64,000 bases of DNA from Cyanobium sp. N.Huapi 1H5 (GTDB taxonomy: Bacteria > Cyanobacteriota > Cyanobacteriia > PCC-6307 > Cyanobiaceae): assembly GCF_024345535.1 (NCBI RefSeq), contig NZ_JAGQBH010000003.1, positions 372,001 through 436,000 on the forward strand. The letters are read 5' to 3'. A program made the position numbers and the translations under genes. The notes under the pieces are model-generated. The model made no database searches and was not told where the DNA came from. It saw only the letters and a program-made list of their open reading frames with translations. Every line of letters starts with the position of its first letter. The first letter of the stretch is position 1. Shown here piece by piece: positions 26,034 through 34,181 of the stretch.

Positions 26034-26686
26034 GGCACCACGATCCAGCCGGTCTCCGGTTCGCCGTAGTGCACGCAGGCGCCACCGATGGCGGCGTTGT
26101 GGGCGGTGAGGGCGCAGAGGGCGGCATCGATCCAGTCGATGGAGGTGAGCGGTGCCAGGTCGATGCCCTCTCGCTGAAGCAACTCGCGGCGCTGGGTGCG
26201 CTTCTGGGAGGCCTGGGCGTTGCCGTCGCGTAGGTGCCAGGTGATGGCATGGGGGAAGGTTTCGAAGCAGGCCGGCCCCACGATGGGCAGCGCGGTGGCG
26301 AGCGGATGGCTGGGCTCGAGGGCCCGGTACAGCGCTTCGCCGCGCAGCATCCAGTCGTAGTAGCCGCTGGGGTGGCAGGCGGCGGCCTGGCGGGTGGGCG
26401 AGGCGAAGCAGATGATCCCCCGCTGCCTCAGCTCCCGTTCGCAGGGACGGGCGCGGCCATCGGTGCTCCAGCGGCAGGGTGCATCAATGGCGATCACGCT
26501 CGCCTGCACCACGGAGCGGCACCAGTGGACAAGGGACTCGGCATCGCTGGTGGCCAACTGGGCGGCGTAGGCGCCGCCGGTGAGGGCGACGGCATGGAAG
26601 CCCTTGCGGAGGCCGCCCACGTCGATGCCGACGGTGGTGGGGCCGGAGGAATTGGAGGGGTGTGGGGCAAACGGAGCTTGTGGCAT
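26027..26686 (-). CDS. DUF429 domain protein
   Basis: The 219-residue protein has the DUF429 (predicted RNase H-like fold nuclease) layout: TVGIDVGGLRKGFHAVAL at the start with the first acidic residue, VIAIDAPCRWSTDGRARPCERELR, PTRQ and a C-terminal TSIDWIDAALCALTAHNAAIG with the last acidic residue. The ATG at 26686 is preferred; a longer frame reaches 26770. The function is unproven. It converges with the MFS gene. Confidence 0.8.
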   Translation of the reverse strand: MPQAPFAPHPSNSSGPTTVGIDVGGLRKGFHAVALTGGAYAAQLATSDAESLVHWCRSVVQASVIAIDAPCRWSTDGRARPCERELRQRGIICFASPTRQAAACHPSGYYDWMLRGEALYRALEPSHPLATALPIVGPACFETFPHAITWHLRDGNAQASQKRTQRRELLQREGIDLAPLTSIDWIDAALCALTAHNAAIGGACVHYGEPETGWIVVPH

Positions 26687-26779
26687 TGTCACAAAGCCAG
26701 AGTTCAACTGCGGAGCCTCAGGGTTTGAGCCTTGTGCCAGCAAGGGCTGCCGCGCGGCTTCATCAACCACAAGGATTCT

Positions 26780-27862
26780 TTAGGTGGCGCTTGTCGAAGT
26801 ATTGGAGTTGGGATTTACCCACCCCATCAACTGCCGCTCGGCCTGACTCTGTTCAGCATGCCATGACTTCCACTGCGATGATTCGTGGATAAAGGCAGCG
26901 GTATCGACGATGCGGGGCCGTACTTGCGGGACAGACTTATCCGGAGAGGACGCGAATACATGACGATGTGCGTGCTCAGCCAGGAGCTTTCTGATGAAAA
27001 GCGCCTTCGCCCGATCCATCTGCGAACCTCGGGGAGGAACTCGACACCCCACCTGGGTGAATAGCAGGTGGCGAGGGCCCAATGGCAGCATGAGGTAAGT
27101 GCCGGGGCTCCCCCAACCTCCGCCAAAATCGTACTTCTGCGGCGTGTTGAAATTCAGCTTCAACACCGGATCGTCGCTCGTAATCCAAGTCATCTCATCA
27201 GGCGGAGTGAGGATAGTCCAGCGATGCCGCTCAAGAGCGCGTAACCCAGCGCTGCGACTGAGCAGATATTGAATGCTCCAGATCCAAAGACCGCGGCCTG
27301 CGACCGTCTCCACCTCAATCCAACCGCAATCGGCGTCCGAGTTCTTGCCTATGCCAACTCGGAATGGAATGCTCTCATCCCTTAACACTTCGCTCCCCTG
27401 CACCGCCCGCTCTTCTGCTGAAATCTCCTCCAAACGCGCCACGGAGCGCTGCAAAGCCTCTTGCATCGTCTCCGGAAGCGACTGCGACCACCGCCCGAGA
27501 TTCTCGACGAGCCTTGCTGGCGTTCTTACATCCTGCGCAGCGAAGAACCTTGCGAGAGCACGCCAATCTCCGGGACTGAGGCGTCGGTCTGACACAACCT
27601 TTTGGATGGCCTCCTCGGCTGGTGACTCAAACTCGACGTCTAGCCAACGTTCAAGCTCGTCGCATTCTCCGGAAGCTACGATCCGCGTGTACAGGTGCTC
27701 GTGGTATCCAATCCCACGCGTCGAAACTCGCTTCCAGAGTGGGACCTCAGATCGTGATACGAGCACGCGGTAAGACCAAAGCTTCCCATCAGAGGAGGCC
27801 CATCGTTTCAGGTAGCCCCGAGGTACGTAGTGATTGTCTCGCTTGAAGTTGTTCGACCTCAT
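26780..27862 (-). CDS. DUF4238 domain protein
   Basis: The 360-residue protein begins with the DUF4238 signature NHYVPRGYLKRWAS and continues with LSPGDWRALARFFAAQDVRTPARL and the WTILTPPDEMTWITSDDPVL segment with conserved acidic residues, and PLGPRHLLFTQ. DUF4238 proteins are common in mobile and variable regions, with unknown role. First gene (3'-most on the minus strand) of the AT-richer island; it starts 24 bp after an attC-like GTTAGGT box. Confidence 0.85.
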   Translation of the reverse strand: MRSNNFKRDNHYVPRGYLKRWASSDGKLWSYRVLVSRSEVPLWKRVSTRGIGYHEHLYTRIVASGECDELERWLDVEFESPAEEAIQKVVSDRRLSPGDWRALARFFAAQDVRTPARLVENLGRWSQSLPETMQEALQRSVARLEEISAEERAVQGSEVLRDESIPFRVGIGKNSDADCGWIEVETVAGRGLWIWSIQYLLSRSAGLRALERHRWTILTPPDEMTWITSDDPVLKLNFNTPQKYDFGGGWGSPGTYLMLPLGPRHLLFTQVGCRVPPRGSQMDRAKALFIRKLLAEHAHRHVFASSPDKSVPQVRPRIVDTAAFIHESSQWKSWHAEQSQAERQLMGWVNPNSNTSTSAT

Positions 27863-27885
27863 CGTGCTCGACAGTGCGTGTTGTC

Positions 27886-27932
27886 ACCTAACGTTCTGGC
27901 TGAGCGGCTGAAAACGACGTTTGCAACGCCGC
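27886..27932 (-). other. attC-like 3' half site (inference)
   Basis: On the minus strand the segment ends in GTTAGGT (27892-27886), which fits the GTTRRRY box of integron attC sites, preceded by CTCAGCCAGAAC and by an imperfect inverted repeat: GCGGC/GCCGC (27904-27908, 27928-27932) around AAACG-A-CGTTT (27912-27922), with unequal unpaired bases between them. The DUF4238 ATG is 24 bp downstream of the box, as in gene cassettes. No matching RYYYAAC box was found upstream, so at most this is a truncated or decayed site. Confidence 0.3.
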
Positions 27933-28015
27933 CAAAATCTACCTATAGCCTGCTCTAGACAGGAAGCCATGCAACGTAGCTAAACAAAAACAGAATTTAC
28001 CACAGCCTCGACACA

Positions 28016-29647
28016 TTATCGGTAAATGAAGAGCTTCAGGAAAAGAACAATAAGTATAATGAGCATGGCCGAGACTCCAGCCAAGAAGAGTTCAGCCCAA
28101 TTTTCATTAGACGGCAACCATAGCGAAAGAGCATTCCAAAATGGGCTGACTATTGATTTGGCAAAAGATGCAGAGGCAATCAATCCAAGTATCGTTAGAT
28201 ATACTCTAAAGTTATCACCTTGCTTGGATTCAATAAACTTAAGTTCATTCTCCAGAATTGACAGGTTTTCAGAGATCTGACTTTGCATTGCTTCTAGATT
28301 CATTTGCTCCCACCCTTTAGAGAGCAAGTCCCTAACCTCACCATAAGGAGTTGTTTCAATCATTTTTGATTTTAATTCAGAAAGATCTCTTCTGATGGCC
28401 AGGATAGCTGGATATTCGTTCAGCTCTTTTGACTTCTCAACAAGACTCTTATAAAGAATGAAGCCATATTCAAGTAATTCAACTTGAACTTGATGTTCGT
28501 ATATCAAATGGCCTCTATTTATATTCACCAACTGCTCTTGACTCTCAAGGCCACTTTTAGACCAAACCCACAACGTTGCCGCCGAAGTTATATAGGCCGC
28601 ATAATCTTCAGATCTACGTGAATCTAGAGGCAGGTAGACCGAGAAGTCGCTGTTTCCTTCTGGAACACGCGCCAGGATTTGACCAAAGAAGTTCTTATTT
28701 AATTCTTCATTTTCGGAAGAACTTTCTAGCTGATTGCTATGCCGAATCAAATGTATGTGAGGCCTACCGATCCAATACTCCCCAATTTCTGGCAACTTTG
28801 GAACTCCCTCGATTAAGAAGCCAATAGAGGATATAGGACATTTAGCAATGAATCCCACGATAGTAAATAACGTCTGCGCTATAGACGTAATAGTTTCTTT
28901 CCCTTCTGTACTAAAGAGTGGTGCTACCTTAAACTCAAAATCATCAGACTCAACTGACCTGGATAAAGCCTGAAGTGCCGATTTCTGCTTCCTTTTCTTT
29001 TGCAGAAGATCAAGCCTTTGAAATATATTAGCTTTTAGATTTGAGTAATAGTGATAAGCCTCTGGAGCAAACGCGCTAATAGCAGTTGGCACTATGGCAA
29101 AATCATAATCATATTGCTGAATGTTGACGTAGTCACGAATAAAGTCACTAATCTCAACTGAATTATTGGGAGCTATCATGCGGAGCTCGACAAGCAGAAC
29201 ACCGCTTTGGTACAGAACAATAACTGGATACAGCCTAGAAATTCTCACTTCTTCCTTGACTAGACTAATTGGCTGCAGAAATGCCCTAAGATGCGGCGTT
29301 GGGAGCTCCCTGCCTTGAGAGATTTGTCGGGCTTCACCATACAAGAACTGTATTCCAATAAGCCAAGCTTCGTGTGCATAGCCAGTGAAGCCTGCTACTT
29401 CGGCAGAATTTCCCTTGAACTCAGCAGAGACCTTTTTCAAGTCGCCGGATAACTCAAGGATGGTTTTGCCTGAGACAACGCCATTATCTGTTCGACAATG
29501 GGTTTCACCGCTCGATGTTATGCAACAATCTGCAATTTCAGATTCGACTAGCAACTCAGCCGCGGCCTCTAGATTATTTATGCTGGCTTTAAGGTAAGTG
29601 GAGAACGTATACCATATCTCCCATTCTTCAAGGCAGAATGAATCCAT
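28016..29647 (-). CDS. Unrecognised 543-residue protein with C-terminal membrane hairpin
   Basis: The product is mostly soluble (about 1-475). It has a predicted helical segment at about 440-476 (MQSQISENLSILENELKFIE) leading into two transmembrane helices (about 481-497 and 518-540) at the very C-terminus with a short loop between. A cysteine/histidine cluster (CCITSSGETHC) lies near residue 41-51. The layout recalls CorA-like or effector-type membrane proteins but no motif supports a family. Base composition is far lower in GC than the core genome and codons are AT-ended, a sign of horizontal transfer. Neighbours on the same strand are a PIN protein upstream and DUF4238 downstream, each about 155 bp away. 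Confidence 0.75.
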   Translation of the reverse strand: MDSFCLEEWEIWYTFSTYLKASINNLEAAAELLVESEIADCCITSSGETHCRTDNGVVSGKTILELSGDLKKVSAEFKGNSAEVAGFTGYAHEAWLIGIQFLYGEARQISQGRELPTPHLRAFLQPISLVKEEVRISRLYPVIVLYQSGVLLVELRMIAPNNSVEISDFIRDYVNIQQYDYDFAIVPTAISAFAPEAYHYYSNLKANIFQRLDLLQKKRKQKSALQALSRSVESDDFEFKVAPLFSTEGKETITSIAQTLFTIVGFIAKCPISSIGFLIEGVPKLPEIGEYWIGRPHIHLIRHSNQLESSSENEELNKNFFGQILARVPEGNSDFSVYLPLDSRRSEDYAAYITSAATLWVWSKSGLESQEQLVNINRGHLIYEHQVQVELLEYGFILYKSLVEKSKELNEYPAILAIRRDLSELKSKMIETTPYGEVRDLLSKGWEQMNLEAMQSQISENLSILENELKFIESKQGDNFRVYLTILGLIASASFAKSIVSPFWNALSLWLPSNENWAELFLAGVSAMLIILIVLFLKLFIYR

Positions 29648-29804
29648 GCATAATCAACAGTTAAAGGAATCCTAATCTATGGCAGGCACGCCTCAATCTG
29701 AGGCTTTACTCGGAAATCAAAGCTCCATAACGGACCAGATCAGAAGCGGGCAGGGATCTCCAGCATAGATTCCTGCCTCAGCTCCCGTCTTCAGTATTTG
29801 GATG
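29648..29804. other. AT-rich gap with two hairpin-forming repeats
   Basis: The 157-bp gap between the PIN gene stop and the 543-residue protein start holds a perfect short inverted repeat GCCTCA-ATC-TGAGGC (29690-29704) and a longer one GGCAGGGATC...GATTCCTGCC (about 29749-29777, one G:U-type pair). Neither is followed by a T-run on the minus strand, so they are not convincing terminators. Confidence 0.5.
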
Positions 29805-30788
29805 CTAGAAGGGCCGATCATCTTCAAGCTCTTCAAGCCAGTTCCTAAGCGGCGTTGCCATTTGCAGAAGTTCTTCAGATGGAACTAGTGAGATGAGTCT
29901 TTGCGCAAAGGCTCGAACATCATCATCTCCAAGTATCCCATGGATTTGGTTGTTATCCAAGTATGCCTGGATTAACCGCTTAATCTCTGATTCCTTGAAG
30001 TCCTCATATGACGATACCTTCTCAAGAAGGCGATGCGTAGAGGCAAAGCTTCTTGAGCCCTCCAAGTCTTCAATGGCTTTTGCCTTCTCAAACTCTTCCG
30101 CTAATCGAATGTCAGGAAATCTGCTTTTCAGGAAGTCTGTTAGAGACTTAGAGAGGATCAGATCGGATGATGGATGCTTGGACGACCACTCGCGCAAAAG
30201 ATATTCCCTTGGCTGTCCCTTTGAAAGCTCGGACTCAAAGTCTCCATCTGCACTTATAAGAATAAGCTCGTCCCCCCAGAAATCCATTTCCTGACTCAAA
30301 AGCCACTCCCAGTTAATTGCGTCGCCAATGCTCCCCTTCTTCCCTGGTGGATTTCCTAGGTCAGCCCTAAGCCTGGCCAGCTCAATCATCTCAGCAGTGA
30401 TTTCTCCAATAGAGAAAGCTGAAAAGAGTTCCTTGATTACTTCATCAGCCTTTAGCGAATCACTTTCAATCTCAGCGGTAGCTCTTTCGTTGAGCTGACG
30501 GACTACAGAGTTGACCTTTTCCACGGTAGAACGCAACTCTCTGGTCTCTGGGTAATCTCTCATGATGTTCGGTATATGAGCAGTTGCTTTTGATTCCTTA
30601 AATCGCTTCATTGCATCTGCAATGACACGCTCACGGTTCCGCCAGAATTCATCCTCAACTTGACTTGAGATAAGAAGCTGAGCGTGGTCAGTCTCAACCA
30701 TCTTCTTCAGCTTTCGCAGCTCCTCAAGGTCTGGCCCTGACAACTGGTAGATATCGAGGAGTATATTGGCGTCAATAAAGACTTTCAT
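29805..30788 (-). CDS. PIN-domain protein (DUF4935-like)
   Basis: The 327-residue protein starts with a PIN fold: MKVFIDANILLDIYQ gives D6, VEDEFWRNR supplies E45/E47, GDAINWEWLL gives D156 and LISADGDFESEL gives D181/D183. Those four acidic positions are the PIN nuclease set. Between strands is a long helical insertion (about 60-150) as in DUF4935 proteins. The C-terminal 100 residues are helical and may bind a partner or RNA. It is the 5'-most gene of the AT-rich island and has the paired-hairpin leader upstream. A stand-alone RNase or toxin-like effector is likely; no antitoxin is adjacent on that side. Confidence 0.75.
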   Translation of the reverse strand: MKVFIDANILLDIYQLSGPDLEELRKLKKMVETDHAQLLISSQVEDEFWRNRERVIADAMKRFKESKATAHIPNIMRDYPETRELRSTVEKVNSVVRQLNERATAEIESDSLKADEVIKELFSAFSIGEITAEMIELARLRADLGNPPGKKGSIGDAINWEWLLSQEMDFWGDELILISADGDFESELSKGQPREYLLREWSSKHPSSDLILSKSLTDFLKSRFPDIRLAEEFEKAKAIEDLEGSRSFASTHRLLEKVSSYEDFKESEIKRLIQAYLDNNQIHGILGDDDVRAFAQRLISLVPSEELLQMATPLRNWLEELEDDRPF

Positions 30789-31181
30789 CGCCGACTAAAC
30801 CACGGATTTTTGACCCGACAATCACTTGAATTGTCTTTCCCACTCTTGAAGTGGGTCATAATTAGACTATGCGCACAAGAAGACCTCCGAAATCTAGGCG
30901 CTGGCAAGTGGCGTTTCGCGCGACCAACCCTATACCGAGCATCTGCATGCACCTTCTAATTCCTTATTGGATAGTTTCCGAGAACCACCCGCATGCCAAG
31001 CTAACAGCAGCATAAAAACGCGCCCCAGCGCAGCCTTTCGAAGCAAAACCCTGTCGCTACAACCAATTAGCACATGGACTCCTGCCCAGCCAATCGACTT
31101 AGGCGTACCCGATAACCAACTGACTTTGCCGCTATAGAAGCCCCATTCCCCTACCAGCTGATCCATCCCCCCAATCCCCAC
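30789..31181. other. Intergenic stretch upstream of the PIN gene
   Basis: About 390 bp between the PIN gene start and dcd stop. Its left end holds the paired-hairpin element (30811-30858). The rest is moderately AT-rich. An 83-codon minus-strand frame (30930-31181) is present but lacks composition or motifs of a real gene and was not called. Confidence 0.5.
30811..30858 (-). promoter_or_regulatory. Paired-hairpin leader element upstream of the PIN gene
   Basis: Two consecutive perfect hairpins: GACAAT/ATTGTC (30817-30822 with 30830-30835) with loop CACTTGA, and CCCACT/AGTGGG (30839-30844 with 30850-30855) with loop CTTGA. Both loops share CTTGA. An outer 6-bp pair TGACCC/GGGTCA (30811-30816 with 30853-30858) encloses both and competes with the second hairpin for its GGG. 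On the minus-strand transcript the loops read UCAAG. The element ends 22 bp before the PIN start codon. It is not a terminator (no T-run). Confidence 0.6.
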
Positions 31182-31775
31182 TCAGACCTTTGCCAGCGTC
31201 ACCCGCTCGGGCTGGTGCTGGTACTTGCCCTGGCGGTCGTTGTAGGTGGTGGCGCAGGGGTCGCCCTCGAAGAACAGCAGCTGGCAGATGCCTTCGCCGG
31301 CGTAGATGCGGCAGTCGGCGCCGGAGGAGTTGCTGAACTCCAGGGTGAGGTGGCCCTCCCAGCCCGCTTCGGCGGGGGTGGTGTTCACGATGATGCCCAG
31401 CCGCGCGTAGGTGCTCTTGCCCAGGCAGATCACGGTGATGTTCGACGGCACCTTCATCTTCTCCAGCGCCACCCCCAGTCCGTAGGAATGGGCCGGCAGG
31501 ATGAAGTAATCGCCGTCCTCATCGCTGTGCATCGGCGCCGGCTCCAGGTTCGCCGGGTTGAACCGCTTCGGGTTCATCACCGTGCCTGGCACGTGGCGGA
31601 AGATCAGGAACTCCTTCGGCGACAGCCGCAGGTCGTACCCGTACGACGAGCACCCGAAGCTCAGCACCGGCCCGGTGCGGCCTTCCGGATCCAGGTGGCG
31701 CACCAGCGTCGGCTGGAACGGCTCCAGCATCCCGGCCGCGGCCTGTTCGTTGATCCAGTGGTCGTTCTTGAGCAT
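31182..31775 (-). CDS. dcd: dCTP deaminase
   Basis: The 197-residue protein has the Dcd motifs SSYGYDLRLSPKEFLIF (substrate pocket), GKSTYARLGIIVNTTPAEAGWEGHLTLEFSNSSG (catalytic glutamate in AGWEGH) and GEGICQLLFFEGD. It deaminates dCTP to dUTP for thymidylate synthesis, which suits the presence of thyX in this genome. Length is normal. It starts 4 bp downstream of the CobO-like gene stop. Confidence 0.95.
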   Translation of the reverse strand: MLKNDHWINEQAAAGMLEPFQPTLVRHLDPEGRTGPVLSFGCSSYGYDLRLSPKEFLIFRHVPGTVMNPKRFNPANLEPAPMHSDEDGDYFILPAHSYGLGVALEKMKVPSNITVICLGKSTYARLGIIVNTTPAEAGWEGHLTLEFSNSSGADCRIYAGEGICQLLFFEGDPCATTYNDRQGKYQHQPERVTLAKV

Positions 31776-31779
31776 GGCG

Positions 31780-32379
31780 TCAGCCGCCGCGGCGCAACTG
31801 GGTGACCTGATCGGCCATCGCCATCAGGCTGGCCGGCATCGAGGGGCCCGTCAGGATGACATCCAGATGGGCCGGCCGCTGTTCGAGCGCCTCGATCACC
31901 GATGCGGCCGGCAGGTACCCCAGGGCGATCGCCAGCCCCAGCTCATCGAGCACCAGCAGATCCAGATCCCCCTTCAGCAGCCGCTCGCGGCTCACCTCCC
32001 ACACCTCCGCCACCGCTTCGAGCGCCTCCTCGGCCGTGGCCCCCTCGGGCCCCTGGGAACCCGGCGGCCCATCGAGGCAGTGGGGCGTGCCCGGCCGCAG
32101 CCACTCCAGCCGGCCGCACAGCGTCAGGCTGCCGGCCGGCCCCTGCTCCACGCCCCCCTTGAGGAACTGGCTCACCAGCACCCGGCTGCCCAGCCCGGCG
32201 CTGCGCAGGGCCTGGCTGAACACCGCCGCGAAGCTGCCCCGGAACGGCGCCGTGTGGATCTGCAGCAGCCCCTCCGGCTGGCTCACCAGCCTTAGCGGCG
32301 GCACCAGGGCCAGCGGCTCGGTTCGCGCCGGGGTGGCCGTACGCCGGGGGTGGCCGGGGTCGATGAGGCTGGCGGTCAT
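31780..32379 (-). CDS. CobO/BtuR-like P-loop protein with degenerate Walker A
   Basis: The 199-residue protein follows the corrinoid adenosyltransferase layout: GLLQIHTAPFRGSFAAVF in place of the P-loop, SRVLVSQFLKGG, the DLLVLDELGLAIALGYL Walker B/WDE region, and LDVILTGPSMPASLMAMADQV at the end. The first motif has no GxxxxGK(T/S), so ATP-dependent adenosyltransfer is doubtful. Similar degenerate copies seem usual in picocyanobacteria, but that is from memory. A start at 32385 is possible. The downstream neighbour is dcd with a 4-bp gap. Confidence 0.7.
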   Translation of the reverse strand: MTASLIDPGHPRRTATPARTEPLALVPPLRLVSQPEGLLQIHTAPFRGSFAAVFSQALRSAGLGSRVLVSQFLKGGVEQGPAGSLTLCGRLEWLRPGTPHCLDGPPGSQGPEGATAEEALEAVAEVWEVSRERLLKGDLDLLVLDELGLAIALGYLPAASVIEALEQRPAHLDVILTGPSMPASLMAMADQVTQLRRGG

Positions 32380-32543
32380 GGACACCCCACGGAAGCGTTG
32401 GTGTGAAAGGTCCGGACGGATCGCCCCGGCCGCTCACCTCCCGAATGTAGCGGCCCTCGCCAGCCCGGCACACCATCGGTAGTGGCTGGGAACAGACGTA
32501 CCACCGGCGCCGCCTACGCTTGCCCGGCTCCGCCAGAGGCCGC

Positions 32544-33298
32544 GTGACCACTCCCGCCGACGCCCCCCGCAACGACGGCCGCACCGCCGATGCCCTGCGC
32601 CCGGTGGCCGTCGACTGGGACCCGATGGGCTTCGCCCTCAGCTCGGTGCTCTTCGCCGCCGGCCGCACCCGCGTGCTCTGCAGCGTCTGCCTCGATCCCG
32701 AGGTGCCCCGCTGGCGCAAGGGCTCCGGCAGCGCGGCTGGCTCAGCGCCGAATACCGCCTCCTGCCGGCCTCCACCCCCAGCCGCCAGGGCCGCGAGCTG
32801 ATGAAGCTCTCCGGCCGCACCCAGGAGATCCAGCGCCTCATCGGCCGCAGCCTGCGGGCCGCCCTCGACCTGGAGGCCCTCGGCGAGCGCACCCTGCTGG
32901 TCGACTGCGACGTGCTCCAGGCCGACGCCGGCACCCGCACCGCCTCGATCACCGGCGCCTGGATCGCCCTGGCCGCCGCCCTGGAGCGCCTCCAGCACCA
33001 GGGCGTGCTGGCCGCTTCGCCCCTGCGCCAGCAGGTGTCGGCCGTGTCGGTGGGGCTGGTGGACGGTGTGGCCCTGCTGGATCTCGACTATTCCGAGGAT
33101 TCCCGCGCCGAGGTCGACCTCAACGTGGTGATGGACGAGCAGGGCCGGCTGCTGGAGATCCAGGGCACCGCCGAGGGCGCCCCCTTCTCCCGCTCCCGCC
33201 TCGACGCCCTGCTGGATCTGGCCGAACCGGGCCTGCGGGACCTGCAGGAGGCCCAGCGCCGGGCCCTGGCTGTGGCGCCAGGCACCACGACCGGCTAA
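32544..33298 (+). pseudogene. rph: RNase PH gene with a frameshift
   Basis: The first frame starts at GTG 32544 ([13 protein letters not shown], then [31 protein letters not shown]) and the match ends at about 32729. The second frame resumes with [19 protein letters not shown] and continues with [40 protein letters not shown] and [18 protein letters not shown] to the TAA at 33298. A change of +2 or -1 is needed near 32727-32737, where the expected GSGRGW is disrupted. Both halves keep full similarity, so the event is recent, or a base error. RNase PH trims tRNA 3' ends. It lies just upstream of ntcA on the same strand. Confidence 0.8.
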
Positions 33299-33301
33299 AG
33301 A

Positions 33302-33343
33302 GTGTCATTGGCTACATGGATCGGCCAGACCGATCCATAGGTT
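33302..33343 (+). promoter_or_regulatory. NtcA-activated promoter of ntcA
   Basis: GTG-N8-TAC at 33302-33315 (consensus GTAN8TAC, one base off) is followed after exactly 22 bp by TAGGTT at 33338-33343, which fits the TAN3T -10 box. That spacing is the canonical class II NtcA-activated promoter. The site sits right after the rph stop, upstream of ntcA, and fits the known autoregulation of ntcA. The likely transcription start is about 33350. Confidence 0.75.
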
Positions 33344-33440
33344 CATCACCAATCGCCACGCCTTGATGGTCGGCGCTACGCGTGGCTTCAGCCGCTACCC
33401 CAGCAGCCCTTCCAGCGGATCCCCCGGCTCCGTGACCCCC

Positions 33441-34106
33441 ATGGGCGCCCCCGGCGCCACGGCCACCACCCTGCTGGACGTGATCCGCGGCCTGGCCGGC
33501 AGCAGCGTCGAGACCATCGAGCGCGGCAAGACGATCTTCTTCCCCGGCGACCCGGCCGAGCGCGTCTACCTGCTGCGGCGCGGTGCCGTGCGCCTCTCGC
33601 GCGTCTACGAGTCCGGCGAGGAGATCACCGTGGCCCTGCTGCGCGAGAACAGCCTCTTCGGGGTGCTCTCCCTGCTCACCGGCCAGCGGTCAGACCGCTT
33701 CTATCACGCCATCGCCTTCACCCGGGTGGAGATGGTCACGGCCCCGGCCACCTCGGTGCGGCGCGCCATCGAGCAGGACGCCAGCGTCGGCCTGCTGCTG
33801 CTGCAGGGCCTCTCCTCCCGCATCCTCCAGACCGAGACCATGATCGAGACCCTCACCCACCGGGACATGTCCTCCCGGCTGGTGAGCTTCCTGCTCGTGC
33901 TCTGCCGCGACTTCGGCGTTCCCGGCGCCGAGGGGATCACCATCGACCTGCGCCTCTCCCACCAGGCCATCGCCGAGGCGATCGGCTCCACCCGCGTCAC
34001 CATCACCCGCCTGCTGGGCGACCTGCGCAACGACGGCCTGGTCCAGATCGACCGCAAGAAGATCACCGTCTTCGACCCCATCGCCCTGGCCAAGCGGTTC
34101 AGCTGA
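33441..34106 (+). CDS. ntcA: Global nitrogen regulator NtcA
   Basis: The 221-residue CRP/FNR-family activator has the effector domain ([21 protein letters not shown]) with 2-oxoglutarate-sensing, the long dimer helix ([20 protein letters not shown]) and the DNA-binding helix-turn-helix [22 protein letters not shown] near the C-terminus. It is almost identical to NtcA of other picocyanobacteria. The ATG at 33441 gives the usual length; an upstream ATG at 33366 would add 25 residues. Under nitrogen limitation it activates amt, glnA and other uptake genes. Preceded by an NtcA-type promoter. Confidence 0.97.
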   Translation: MGAPGATATTLLDVIRGLAGSSVETIERGKTIFFPGDPAERVYLLRRGAVRLSRVYESGEEITVALLRENSLFGVLSLLTGQRSDRFYHAIAFTRVEMVTAPATSVRRAIEQDASVGLLLLQGLSSRILQTETMIETLTHRDMSSRLVSFLLVLCRDFGVPGAEGITIDLRLSHQAIAEAIGSTRVTITRLLGDLRNDGLVQIDRKKITVFDPIALAKRFS

Positions 34107-34181
34107 TCGGGCGGCCCCTGCAGGGTGCCGTGAGGCCACCGGCATGGATACTTGGGGGATCGCGGAACCGGGGCTCGGAAG

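Noticed and set aside
29690-29777. Hairpins after the PIN gene as terminators
   Set aside because: No T-run on the transcribed strand.
30930-31181. 83-codon minus-strand frame before dcd
   Set aside because: No signal, motif or plausible coupling; looks like chance.
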